64,000 nt of DNA from Luteipulveratus halotolerans (GTDB taxonomy: Bacteria; Actinomycetota; Actinomycetes; Actinomycetales; Dermatophilaceae). Position numbers and translations under genes: made by a program. Positions within the stretch are counted from its first letter, which is position 1; each line of letters opens with the position of its first letter. This document shows positions 9,672-17,803 of this stretch, piece after piece. The notes under the pieces were generated by a model, which worked only from the letters and a program-made list of their open reading frames with translations, was not told the origin of the DNA and ran no database searches. Location: positions 2,542,001 to 2,606,000 of the forward strand of contig NZ_LAIR01000002.1 in the NCBI RefSeq assembly GCF_001247745.1, given 5' to 3'.

Positions 9672-10966
9672 TGGCGATCACGAGCAGGGCCGTCCTGCTG
9701 ACGGCGTCCGGGCTGGTCCCGGTGGTGCTGTGGCCGAGCACGGCCACGGTGCTGCTGTGGGCTGCGTTCGTGCTGCTCGTGATCGGTCTCGACGTCCTGC
9801 TCGCGGTCCGCCCTGACCGGCTGGTCCTCCAGCGCTCGCCGGACCCGCAGGTCCGGCTGGGCGAGTCGGCCGAGTCGGTGCTGACCGTGCGCAACCCGAC
9901 GTCGAGGCGGTTCCGCGGCGTGCTGCGCGATGCGTGGCAGCCCTCCGCCGGCGCGACCGGCGAGCGCCACCGCCTCGACCTGCCCGGCGGTGAGCAGCGC
10001 AGGTTCACCACGAGGCTGGCGCCGACCCGCCGCGGCGACCGCCTCGCGTCCCTGGTCGCGATCCGCAGCATCGGCCCCCTCGGAGTCGCAGCCCGGCAGC
10101 GGACCCGCTCGGTCGACGGCTACGTCCGGTCGCTGCCCCCGTTCCACTCACGCCGTCATCTGCCGAGCCGCCTCGCCATGCTGCGCCAGATCGACGGGCG
10201 CTCGGCCGTGCGCACGCGCGGTCAGGGCACCGAGTTCGACTCGTTGCGTGACTACGTCGACGGCGACGACGTCCGCAGCATCGACTGGCGTGCGACCGCC
10301 CGCCGCCAGCACCTCGTCGTCCGGACGTGGCAGCCCGAACGCGACCGGCGCATCGTGCTCCTCCTCGACACCTCGCGCACGAGCGCCGGACGCATCGGCG
10401 ACGTCCCGCGCCTGGACGCCGCGATGGATGCCGCCCTGCTGCTCGCCGCTCTCGCCTCACGCGCCGGCGACCGGGTGCAGCTGCTCGCAGGCGACCGGCG
10501 CATCACCGCACGCATCACCTCGGCCACCGACCGCAACCAGCTGCTCCACGAGCTCGTCACGGCGATGGCGCCCCTGGAGCCCTCCCTCGTCGAGGCGAGC
10601 TGGTCACGGCTGGCAGGCGCCGTCAACGCGTTGTCGCGGCGGCGGGCACTCGTCGTGCTGCTCACACCACTCGAACCTGCGGCGATCGAGGAGGGCCTGC
10701 TGCCTGTGCTGCCGAGCCTGGTGCAGCACCACCGGGTCGTCGTCGCCTCGGTCGCCGACCCCTCGGTCGACGCCATGGCCGCGCGTCGGGCCGACGCCGC
10801 TCAGGCCTACGACGCCGCCGCAGCCGAGCGTGCCATCGCGCTGAAGGAGCGCACCAGCGAGGCGCTCTCACGGCTGGGGGTCACCGTCATCGACGCCGAC
10901 CCCGAGCAGCTGCCCGTCCGCCTGGCCGACCACTACCTCCTGCTGAAGTCCCAGGGGCTGCTCTGA
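9671..10966 (+). CDS. DUF58 domain protein
   Basis: The 431-residue protein has two N-terminal membrane helices (about 8-45), a beta-rich domain, and the DUF58 signature GTEFDSLRDYVDGDDVRSIDW followed by RRQHLVVRTW. A von-Willebrand-A-like portion follows (RIVLLLDTSRTSAG, with a metal-site-like DTS). It probably partners MoxR. The ATG overlaps the MoxR stop by one base. The IS3-family element begins 10 nt after the stop, so whatever followed it in the ancestral operon has been displaced. Confidence 0.93.
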
Positions 10967-10975
10967 ACAGCCGTT

Positions 10976-11000
10976 GGGACTGCTGCACGAACAGGTGACA
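10976..11000. repeat. Terminal inverted repeat of IS element, orfB end
   Basis: It matches 12258-12282 in reverse complement over 25 of 25 bases and is preceded by the target duplication GTT. Confidence 0.93.
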
Positions 11001-11008
11001 GTTGGTAG

Positions 11009-11908
11009 TCATGCCGCCTGATCGGCTGGCGTGGTCATGATCGTCTCGTACTCGATGGGGGTCAACTGGCCGAGGCGGTCTTGGCGTCGACGCCGGTGGT
11101 AGGTGCGTTCGGTCCAGGTGATGATCGCGATCCGCAGGTCTTCGCGGGTGTCCCAGGTGCGGCGGTTCAGGACGTTCTTCTGCAGCAGCGCGAAGAAGGA
11201 CTCCATCGCGGCGTTGTCACCGGCAGCGCCGACCCGGCCCATCGACCCGGTCAGCGCGTGCTGGTTCAAGGCGTGCACGAACTTGCGTGAGCGGAACTGG
11301 CTACCGCGGTCGGAGTGCACGATGCACCCGGTGACGTCCTGACCCTGCGCGCGTCGCCGCGCGACGGCCGAGTCCAGGGCTGCGACCGCGAGGGTGGACT
11401 TCATCCGGTCGCTGATGGAGTAGCCCACGATCCGCCCGGAGCAGGCGTCCTTGATCGCGCACAGATACAGCTTCCCCTCACCAGTGCGGTGCTCGGTGAT
11501 GTCGGTCAGCCACACCTGGTTCGGCGCGGCGGCGGTGAAGGAGTGCCGGATCACACCGTGCTCGTCCTGACCAGCGAGCAGGTCATCGTGCACCGGTGGC
11601 CCGGGCTTCTTGCCGTGGCTGCCGCGCTTCTTGCCGAAGACCGACCACCACGCGTTCGCCGAACAGAACCGCCACGCCGTGCGCGGCGTCATCACCTCAC
11701 CCGCGCCGGCGGCCTCCACAAGCAAGTACCGGTACCCGAACTCCGGATCATCACGGTGGGCATCGAACAACGCGTTGGCCCGGTAGGCCGCCTGCAGCTC
11801 ACGACCGGTGACCGGACTGGCCAGCCAGGCGTAATACTTCTGACGGTGGAGCTTCAGGACCCGGCACGTGACCGTCACGGGAATCCCGTCAGCGGCCAGC
11901 TCACTCAC
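11009..11908 (-). CDS. IS3-family transposase OrfB (DDE integrase domain)
   Basis: The 299-residue protein opens with an HTH_21-type segment (LKLHRQKYYAWLASPV). The rve core carries WLTDITEHRTGEGKLYLCAIKD (first Asp), VHSDRGSQFRS (second Asp) and NAAMESFFALLQKNVL (Glu). WTERTYHRRRRQDRLGQLTPIEYE closes the domain. The GTG start overlaps the orfA stop by 4 nt. The frame is also open upstream and reads RLYPLV before the GTG, so the working transposase is probably an OrfAB fusion made by -1 frameshifting. All three catalytic residues are intact. Confidence 0.95.
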   Translation of the reverse strand: MSELAADGIPVTVTCRVLKLHRQKYYAWLASPVTGRELQAAYRANALFDAHRDDPEFGYRYLLVEAAGAGEVMTPRTAWRFCSANAWWSVFGKKRGSHGKKPGPPVHDDLLAGQDEHGVIRHSFTAAAPNQVWLTDITEHRTGEGKLYLCAIKDACSGRIVGYSISDRMKSTLAVAALDSAVARRRAQGQDVTGCIVHSDRGSQFRSRKFVHALNQHALTGSMGRVGAAGDNAAMESFFALLQKNVLNRRTWDTREDLRIAIITWTERTYHRRRRQDRLGQLTPIEYETIMTTPADQAA

Positions 11909-12213
11909 GAGCGGGTAGAGCCTTTTCCCGGCAGATGCGCCTGAGACAGGTAGGCCGCCGCCCGGCGCAGCACCTCGTTCTCCTGCTCCAGCAGCCGTAT
12001 CCGCCGGTTGGCCTCCCGCAGGTCAGCAGACTCAGCCGTGGTCGTGCCCGGCTTGTCGCCATCATCGATCGCGGCCTGGCGCAACCACTTGTTCAACGTC
12101 ATCGGGTGGACACCGAAGTCCTTGGCGACCTGCTCCAGCGTCACACCCGGCTCACGACCGCGGGCGACGCGCACGACATCATCACGAAACTCTCGGGGGT
12201 AGGCCTTAGGCAC
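11905..12213 (-). CDS. IS3-family transposase OrfA (helix-turn-helix)
   Basis: The 102-residue protein begins VPKAYPREFRDDVVRVA and has an HTH (VTLEQVAKDFGVHPMTLNKW). A leucine-zipper-like tail (LREANRRIRLLEQENEVLRR) is typical of IS3-group OrfA multimerisation. The GTG at 12213 is chosen because GGAAGG lies 8 nt upstream; an in-frame TTG at 12246 lacks one. Near the 3' end the codons GGA-AAA-GGC (11928-11920) contain the A-AAA-G slip motif, which would move ribosomes into the orfB frame. Confidence 0.92.
   Translation of the reverse strand: MPKAYPREFRDDVVRVARGREPGVTLEQVAKDFGVHPMTLNKWLRQAAIDDGDKPGTTTAESADLREANRRIRLLEQENEVLRRAAAYLSQAHLPGKGSTRS
11922..11926 (-). promoter_or_regulatory. Probable -1 programmed frameshift site (A AAA G)
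   Basis: The slip motif lies within codons GGA-AAA-GGC of orfA, before the orfA stop. The -1 frame from here is open into orfB. This arrangement is known for IS3-family elements; slippage here is inferred. Confidence 0.55.
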
Positions 12214-12257
12214 AGCAACATCCTTCCAGGCCACCCTCACGGGCAAGCCAGATCAGA

Positions 12258-12282
12258 TGTCACCTGTTCGTGCAGCAGTCCC
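12258..12282. repeat. Terminal inverted repeat of IS element, orfA end
   Basis: It matches 10976-11000 in reverse complement over 25 of 25 bases and is followed by the target duplication GTT. Confidence 0.93.
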
Positions 12283-12311
12283 GTTCCTTGGGCGTTAACG
12301 TCGGCGGCACC

Positions 12312-13319
12312 ATGGACATCCACGAGATCGAGAAGCAACTATTACAGGCAATTCGAGTGATCTCGGCGGGCCGCCTTGACGCGATCGATACCTGGCCAGA
12401 TCCAAGAACCGCTATCAACATAGTTAGCGGATTCGAAATCGACAACCATGGGTTTCACGACACCGAAGCCCAGAAACGGCTGACCAGCCTCCAGCGCCAA
12501 TGCAAACAGTTCATCGCCTCCACCCCCACCACCCCTTTTGCTCACTATGTCGAAGACCCGACCTGGAACGCACTACGCGCCAACGCCACACAGATCCTCA
12601 GTGACATCAACGATCGCCAAACGAACGATGGATTCTTATCCGCACCCGGCTCGACGTACGAGTCCCAGCGCAAAGTTGTGGCCGCGATCTGGCCAACGCG
12701 CGGACTCGCGGTCACGATTCTTCTGCTTATAGTCGGCCTCACCCTGGTGTCCAGATCGCAGGTGATCCTTGGAGTCGGGATCTCCGCGTACGTCCTAGTA
12801 CCATGGATTGCAAGCATGTGGGTTGCTGGAACCACGCCTCCAGCTCGAAGCCTCGCTTCGCTCTCAGTGCTCTCACAAAAAATTACCTGGCTGTTCCGAT
12901 ACTCAGCCGCGGTGGCAACGATGATTGCCGGCGCCGTAATTGGCTACGATGTTCAATCGAACTTCGAGTCCGCGGCGAAGAATCGCAGAAATATTGACGA
13001 CGTCATGCATGCCACGATCTACGAGCCGATGGGGCAGATTCTCACGTTCGGATTCATTCTCACGACATACTTGGCTTGGTGGGGTCTTCTTCGCGCAGGG
13101 CCAGCTAGGCGCAAGGTAGGAATATCGCGATGCATTTCTCAAATTGAGCGTGCGACAGGGAGACTGCCCAAGGTACTGCGCCATTGGCTCCATGATTTTC
13201 TCGATACCGCGAGCAACCCATGGAGTTCTCTCTTGGTCGTCTATCTTGCTCCCATCGTGGTCATCTTGGTCGGTGCAACGATTACTGGGTTGGGCGGACC
13301 GATGATGCGATTGTGGTAG
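12312..13319 (+). CDS. Orphan membrane protein of unknown function, AT-richer than neighbours
   Basis: I do not recognise this 335-residue protein. Residues 1-125 are soluble and mostly helical, with no motif I can name. Five hydrophobic segments follow at about 130-147, 151-171, 193-212, 242-262 and 305-326. A basic cytoplasmic-type loop (263-290) holds RAGPARRKVG and one Cys. Base composition and codon use are visibly less G/C-biased than the flanking genes (for example runs such as aaaaaatta). It sits between the IS element and a convergent SpoIIM-like gene, which suggests horizontal acquisition. The ATG at 12312 has only a weak ribosome site. Confidence 0.7.
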   Translation: MDIHEIEKQLLQAIRVISAGRLDAIDTWPDPRTAINIVSGFEIDNHGFHDTEAQKRLTSLQRQCKQFIASTPTTPFAHYVEDPTWNALRANATQILSDINDRQTNDGFLSAPGSTYESQRKVVAAIWPTRGLAVTILLLIVGLTLVSRSQVILGVGISAYVLVPWIASMWVAGTTPPARSLASLSVLSQKITWLFRYSAAVATMIAGAVIGYDVQSNFESAAKNRRNIDDVMHATIYEPMGQILTFGFILTTYLAWWGLLRAGPARRKVGISRCISQIERATGRLPKVLRHWLHDFLDTASNPWSSLLVVYLAPIVVILVGATITGLGGPMMRLW

Positions 13320-13322
13320 ACG

Positions 13323-14318
13323 CTATACCGCGACGGGCAGGCTGTCGCCGAGGTCGCGCTCACCGAGGTCGCCGGTCTCACCGCGCTGCGCAGCCCACCT
13401 GCCGAGGGTGAACACGTAGGCGAAGAACGCGATCTCGGCGATCACGCCGATGCCGACCCGAACCCACGTGGGCAGCCCGGACGGGGTCACGAACCCCTCG
13501 ATCACACCGGTGACGAACAGCACCACGACCAGACCGAGGGCGATGCCGACCCCGGCCCGCGCCTCGGCCGCGAGCGCTGCCATGCGCGTACGAGGACCGG
13601 GGTCGACCCAGGACCAGAAGATCCGCAGCCCGACCCCGCCGGCGACGAAGACCGCGGTGAGCTCGAGCAGTCCGTGCGGCAGGATCAGCCCGAAGAACAA
13701 CGACGTCTTGTCGTGAGCGGCGAGCAGCCCGCCCATGACGCCGAGGTTGAGGACGTTCTGCCACAGCACGTAGATCACCGGGACGCCGAGGACCCCGAGG
13801 ACGATGCACTGAGCGGTCACCCAGGCGTTGTTGGTCCAGACGCGGGCTGCGAAGTCGTGCGCGGCGTACTCGGAGTAGTAGCCCTCGAACTCGTGGTTGA
13901 CCAGCTGGTCGACCTGCTCGGGCGGGATGAACCCGGTCTGGACGCCGGGGTTGCGCACGACCCAGACGCCGATGACCAGCGCGACCAGCACGTTGAGCGC
14001 AGCCACGCTGAGCCACCAGCGCCGGGCTCGGTAGAGCGCTGCGGGGAACGACTCGGTGAAGAACCGGCCGAGGTCTGCCCACCCGACGGTGCGTACGCCG
14101 GAGGTGCGCTGGCGGGTGCGTGCCAGGAGTGTCGAGAGGTACTGCACGACCGAGGGGTCGGGTGCGCCGGAGCGCACGATCGACAGGTGCGTGGCGGTGC
14201 GCTGGTAGAGGTCGAGCAGCTCATCGACCTCGTCCCCGCTGAGGCGCCGCCGCTCGGACAGCACCCGCAGTCGCTCCCACTCGTGGTGGTGCGCCATCAC
14301 GAAGGCATCGAGGTCCAC
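13323..14318 (-). CDS. SpoIIM/DUF95-family membrane protein
   Basis: The 331-residue protein has a soluble N-terminus (VDLDAFVMAHHHEWERLRVLSERRRLSGDEVDELLDLYQRTATHLS) and then about five to six hydrophobic segments. The stretch FGLILPHGLLELTAVFVAGGVGLRIFW is the hallmark of the stage II sporulation protein M family (DUF95). Non-spore-forming actinobacteria carry it beside MoxR, DUF58 and RDD genes, as here. The GTG at 14318 is chosen for its fit with family N-termini and because TAGGGT lies 7 nt upstream (leaderless). It is divergent from the RDD gene. Confidence 0.9.
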   Translation of the reverse strand: MDLDAFVMAHHHEWERLRVLSERRRLSGDEVDELLDLYQRTATHLSIVRSGAPDPSVVQYLSTLLARTRQRTSGVRTVGWADLGRFFTESFPAALYRARRWWLSVAALNVLVALVIGVWVVRNPGVQTGFIPPEQVDQLVNHEFEGYYSEYAAHDFAARVWTNNAWVTAQCIVLGVLGVPVIYVLWQNVLNLGVMGGLLAAHDKTSLFFGLILPHGLLELTAVFVAGGVGLRIFWSWVDPGPRTRMAALAAEARAGVGIALGLVVVLFVTGVIEGFVTPSGLPTWVRVGIGVIAEIAFFAYVFTLGRWAAQRGETGDLGERDLGDSLPVAV

Positions 14319-14325
14319 GGCGACC

Positions 14326-14331
14326 ACCCTA
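14326..14331 (-). promoter_or_regulatory. -10 box of leaderless SpoIIM-like gene
   Basis: TAGGGT on the minus strand lies 7 nt before the GTG at 14318, with no ribosome binding site. Confidence 0.55.
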
Positions 14332-14405
14332 GGTGGCGCGAGGCCGGCGTACGGCGTCGATCCACAGCCCAGGGCCGTCACACCGCAGCCCTCCGGCGGG
14401 CCGCA

Positions 14406-14411
14406 TAGGCT
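14406..14411 (+). promoter_or_regulatory. -10 box of leaderless RDD gene
   Basis: TAGGCT lies 7 nt before the GTG at 14419, with no ribosome binding site. It is divergent from the SpoIIM promoter about 75 nt away. Confidence 0.55.
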
Positions 14412-14418
14412 GCGGGGC

Positions 14419-15255
14419 GTGAGTCACCCGCCGAGCACCGAGCAGCCACGCGCCCTGCGCGGCAGTGAGCGCGAGGAGCTCATCACCGGCGAGGCGGTGC
14501 TGCTGGACGTCCCGCCGGCGAGCCTGCCGGCACGGCTCGGGTCCGGTGCGATCGACATGATCGTCAACGTCATCGGCATGCTGCTCACCCTCTGGGCGCT
14601 GGTGACGCTCGCGCTCGACGCCAGCGAGGCGAGCATCCAGACGTTGTTCCTGCTCGACCTGGTCACCTGGCTGGTCGCCGTTCCGGTCGCCGTCGAGACC
14701 CTCACCCGAGGGCGCACCCTCGGCAAGCTCGTCTTCAAGCTGCGCACGGTGCGTGACGACGGAGGGCCGATCGTCTTCCGGCACGCGCTGACCCGCGGGC
14801 TCGTCGGCTTCGTCGAGCTCTACCTGTTGTCGGGCGTGCCCGCTCTGCTGTCGGCGATGGCCTCGACACGAGCCCGCCGCCTCGGCGACCTCGCAGCCGG
14901 CACCTACGTCGTGCGCGAGGCCAACCACATCCGCATCGGTCCGCCGCCCATGCCGCCGCCCGGCCTCGACTCCTGGGCGCGCAGCGCAGACATCGCGGCG
15001 CTTCCCGACGGTGTCGCCCTCGCCGTCCGCCAGTACCTCCAGCGGGTCGCGGGGCTGAGCCCGGCCGCCCGTCACACGATCGGCCAGGGCCTGCTCGTCC
15101 AGGTGCTGCCCCTGGTCTCACCGCCGCCCCCGTCAGGCGCTCCGGCTGAGGCTGTGCTGGCCGCGGTGCTCGCCGAACGCCGACGCCGAGACTCCGAGCG
15201 CATCGCGCGCGAGGACGACGTACGCCGCCGCCTCCTGCCGCCGGACCGCTTCTAG
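14419..15255 (+). CDS. RDD-family membrane protein
   Basis: The 278-residue protein carries an RDD domain at about residues 30-165: LPARLGSGAIDMIVNVIGM (the Arg and Asp typical of the family), TRGRTLGKLVFKLRTVRDDGG, and ARRLGDLAAGTYVVRE. Three hydrophobic segments lie within it. The C-terminal ~110 residues are hydrophilic with RRRRDSERIAREDDVRRRLLPP. RDD proteins are of uncertain function, with transport or stress roles proposed. Its TAG stop shares the palindrome CTAG with the stop of the convergent adenosine deaminase gene. Confidence 0.9.
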   Translation: MSHPPSTEQPRALRGSEREELITGEAVLLDVPPASLPARLGSGAIDMIVNVIGMLLTLWALVTLALDASEASIQTLFLLDLVTWLVAVPVAVETLTRGRTLGKLVFKLRTVRDDGGPIVFRHALTRGLVGFVELYLLSGVPALLSAMASTRARRLGDLAAGTYVVREANHIRIGPPPMPPPGLDSWARSADIAALPDGVALAVRQYLQRVAGLSPAARHTIGQGLLVQVLPLVSPPPPSGAPAEAVLAAVLAERRRRDSERIAREDDVRRRLLPPDRF

Positions 15256-16376
15256 CCGCGAGCGCCGGCCGCGTCGTACCCCGGCTTGATGACGTCGTCG
15301 ATCAGCGCGAGGCGCTCGTCGAACGGGATGAACGCCGACTTCATCGCGTTGGTCGTCGCCCACCGCAGGTCGTCGAGGCTCCAGCCGGCCTCGTCGAGGA
15401 GCAGCTGCATCTCGCGCGACATGGACGTGCCGCTCATCAGCCGGTTGTCGGTGTTGACGGTGACCCTGAACCGCAGCTCCTTGAGCAGCGAGATCGGGTG
15501 TGCCGCAAAGGATTTCGCGGCTCCGGTCTGGATGTTGGACGACGGCGCCATCTCGAGGGGGATGCGGGTGTCACGCACGTACGCCGCCAGCCGGCCCAGG
15601 CGCACGTCGCCGGACTCGAACGCGCCGGGAGCGTCGTCGTCGCCCAGTGAGCGGTCACCCACGAACAGGTCGTCGACGATCCGGACGCCGTGCCCGAGCC
15701 GCTCGGCGCCGCACCACTGGATGGCCTCCCAGATGCTCGGCAGCCCGAACGCCTCACCCGCGTGGATCGTGAAGTGGGCGTTCTCGCGACGGAGGTACTC
15801 GAACGCGTCGAGGTGTCGCGTGGGCGGGAACCCGGCCTCGGCGCCCGCGATGTCGAAGCCGCTCACGCCGTCGTCGCGGTAGCGGACCACGAGCTCGGCG
15901 ATCTCGGTGCTCTTGGCCGCGTGCCGCATCGCGGTGAGCAGGGCGGTGACGCGGATCGGGTGCCCGGCCTCTGCGGCGAGCCGCTCGCCCTCCCGGAACC
16001 CGGCGCTGACCGCCTCGACGACCTCTTCGAGCGACAGGTCGCGCTCGAGGTGCTGCTCGGGGGCGTAGCGCACCTCGGCGTAGACGACGCCGTCGGCCGC
16101 GAGGTCCTGCGCGCACTCGGAGGCGACCCGGCGCAGAGCGTCAGCGGTCTGCATGACGCCGACGGTGTGGCTGAACGTCTCGAGGTAGCGCTCCAGCGAA
16201 CCCGAGTCGGCAGCGTCGCGGAACCACGTGCCGAGCTCGGCCACGTCGGTCGTGGGCAGCTGGTCGTACCCGCTCTGCTCGGCGAGCTCGACGACCGTCT
16301 GCGGCCTCAGGCCGCCGTCGAGGTGGTCGTGCAGCAGGACCTTCGGGAGGCCGATGACCTCAGGGCGGACGTCCAT
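15252..16376 (-). CDS. add: Adenosine deaminase
   Basis: This 374-residue zinc enzyme converts adenosine and deoxyadenosine to inosine and deoxyinosine. Metal and catalytic motifs are in place: HDHLDGG (H16, H18), FTIHAGEAFG, ERLGHGVRI, the substrate segment LEMAPSSNIQTGA, and VTVNTDNRLMSGTS. The ATG at 16376 overlaps the stop of the cupin gene by one base (TGATG), so the two are co-translated. It fits the nucleoside salvage group with deoA, cdd and the BMP transporter. Confidence 0.95.
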   Translation of the reverse strand: MDVRPEVIGLPKVLLHDHLDGGLRPQTVVELAEQSGYDQLPTTDVAELGTWFRDAADSGSLERYLETFSHTVGVMQTADALRRVASECAQDLAADGVVYAEVRYAPEQHLERDLSLEEVVEAVSAGFREGERLAAEAGHPIRVTALLTAMRHAAKSTEIAELVVRYRDDGVSGFDIAGAEAGFPPTRHLDAFEYLRRENAHFTIHAGEAFGLPSIWEAIQWCGAERLGHGVRIVDDLFVGDRSLGDDDAPGAFESGDVRLGRLAAYVRDTRIPLEMAPSSNIQTGAAKSFAAHPISLLKELRFRVTVNTDNRLMSGTSMSREMQLLLDEAGWSLDDLRWATTNAMKSAFIPFDERLALIDDVIKPGYDAAGARG

Positions 16377-16732
16377 CACTCGCCCTCTCGGTTGACGGTC
16401 TCGGGGCTGAACGCCGGCAGGCACACTGCGACGTACTCGGCGCCCTCGGGGCCGCACGAGTAGCGGATGCGCTCGCCGCCCTGGGTCACGACGGACTGGC
16501 CGGCGGTGACCTCGAGGCGGCCGCCGTCGTGGTCGACGACGACGGTGCCCTTGATCACGACGGTGATCTCGTCGAACTCCGGCGTCTGGAACGGCTCGTC
16601 CCAGCCCGCCGGGGCGACCATGTGGGCGACCGACACCGACCGCTCCCCCGTGCTGGCCAGCCCGACGTGCTCCTCGATGAGCTTGCCGCCGGGGACAGGG
16701 ATGCGGACGGGTTCGGTCAGCAGCTTCGGCAT
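16376..16732 (-). CDS. Small cupin-domain protein
   Basis: The 118-residue protein is a single cupin barrel (FQTPEFDEITVVIKGTVVVDHDGGRLEVTAGQSVVTQGGERIRY). The histidine cluster of metal cupins is largely replaced by acidic residues, so metal binding is doubtful. It is translationally coupled to adenosine deaminase by a 1-nt overlap. Its ligand and role are unknown. It is divergent from the sigma-factor gene. Confidence 0.8.
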   Translation of the reverse strand: MPKLLTEPVRIPVPGGKLIEEHVGLASTGERSVSVAHMVAPAGWDEPFQTPEFDEITVVIKGTVVVDHDGGRLEVTAGQSVVTQGGERIRYSCGPEGAEYVAVCLPAFSPETVNREGE

Positions 16733-16756
16733 GCGTTCAGACTAGACGGCCGCGAC

Positions 16757-16762
16757 TACCGT
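16757..16762 (+). promoter_or_regulatory. -10-like box before the sigma-factor gene
   Basis: TACCGT lies 8 nt before the ATG at 16771, with no ribosome binding site; a leaderless start is possible. Confidence 0.4.
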
Positions 16763-16770
16763 GAACGCGC

Positions 16771-17745
16771 ATGAGCCAGATCACCGACGACGCCGGCTTC
16801 ACCGACGCCGTGAGCCGGCACGAGCGTGAGCTGACGGTGCACTGCTACCGCATGACCGGTTCGCATGACGACGCCCGCGAGCTGGTCCAGGAGACGTTCC
16901 TACGGGCCTGGTCGGCGCGGTCGTCGTACGAGGGTCGGGCCTCGGTGCGCACGTGGCTCTACCGCATCGCCACCAACCTGTGCCTCGACACGCTCGCGCA
17001 CTCCAGCAGACGCGTCCTGCCGTACGAGCTCGGCCCGCCCGCGCCCGCCGGCGAGATGGAGGTGCGCGCGGATCTGCCCTGGTTGCAGCCGTTTCCGACG
17101 ACCGACGACGAGCCGGCGGAGGCCGCAGTGGCGCGCGAGACGATCGAGCTGGCGTTCATCGTGGCGCTGCAGCACCTGCCTCCGCGGCAGCGGTGCGCGC
17201 TCGTGCTGCGCGACGTCCTGGGCTGGCCCACGGCCGAGGTCGCGGCCACGCTCGACGCGAGCGTGCCGTCGACCAACAGCGCCCTGCAACGCGCTCGTGA
17301 GGCGATGCGCACCCGGCTGCCCGCCGACCGGTCGAGCTGGTCGCCCGCAGCGCCGAACCCGGACGAGCTCGCCCTCGCTCGTCGCTACGCCGCCGCCGTC
17401 GAGCGTGCCGACATCGAGGCGGTCGTCGCACTGCTGGCCGACGACGTCCGCGCGACGATGCCGCCCTGGCCGTACTGGATGGCCGACCGCTCGTCGGTCG
17501 AGCAGGCGCTGCGCGAGAGCTGGGAGCCGAGCAGCCCGTCGTACGTCGGCCGGTTCCGGCACGTGCCTCTCGTCGTCAACGGCTCGCCCGGCGCGGCGTC
17601 GTACACCCGGGTCGGCGACACCGGTCCGTACCTCCCGTTCGCGCTCGGGGTGCTGCGCATCGAGGGCGACCGGATCGTCGAGCTGACGGCCTTCCACGAC
17701 ACGTCGCTGTTCGCGGCGTTCGGGCTGCCCGCCGAGCACCGATGA
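16771..17745 (+). CDS. ECF-type sigma factor with C-terminal SnoaL-like domain (SigG-like)
   Basis: The 324-residue protein has region 2 (HERELTVHCYRMTGSHDDARELVQETFLRAW), region 4 (LQHLPPRQRCALVLRDVLGWPTAEVAATL and VPSTNSALQRARE), and a C-terminal SnoaL/NTF2-like domain from about residue 195 (ARRYAAAVERADIEAVVALLADDVRATMPP). Fused SnoaL domains occur in the SigG/TIGR02960-like and related ECF groups, where they modulate activity. No anti-sigma gene adjoins it. It should direct RNA polymerase to a small regulon, and the signal is unknown. Confidence 0.9.
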   Translation: MSQITDDAGFTDAVSRHERELTVHCYRMTGSHDDARELVQETFLRAWSARSSYEGRASVRTWLYRIATNLCLDTLAHSSRRVLPYELGPPAPAGEMEVRADLPWLQPFPTTDDEPAEAAVARETIELAFIVALQHLPPRQRCALVLRDVLGWPTAEVAATLDASVPSTNSALQRAREAMRTRLPADRSSWSPAAPNPDELALARRYAAAVERADIEAVVALLADDVRATMPPWPYWMADRSSVEQALRESWEPSSPSYVGRFRHVPLVVNGSPGAASYTRVGDTGPYLPFALGVLRIEGDRIVELTAFHDTSLFAAFGLPAEHR

Positions 17746-17803
17746 GTTCTGGCCGCTCGCCCGTCCGTACCTGGTGACCGCCCGTTCCACACCAGGAGGA
17801 CCC

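Larger units (their letters stand above)
10976..12282 (-). mobile_element. IS3-family insertion sequence, intact
   Basis: The 1307-bp element is bounded by perfect 25-bp inverted repeats starting GGGACTGCTGCACGAACAGG (10976-11000 and 12258-12282) and flanked by a GTT duplication (10973-10975, 12283-12285). It carries orfA and orfB in the -1 relation with an A-AAA-G slip site, which is the IS3 arrangement. No stop or frameshift damages either frame, and the ends and target duplication are intact, so the insertion looks recent. Confidence 0.95.

Noticed and set aside
11081..11944. Open frames on the plus strand inside the IS element
   Set aside because: They are antisense to orfB, which has a complete DDE domain. 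They have no conserved motif or ribosome site.
10973..13319. IS element plus orphan gene as part of a prophage or larger island
   Set aside because: No integrase, phage structural gene or tRNA att site is nearby, and core genes resume at once on both sides.
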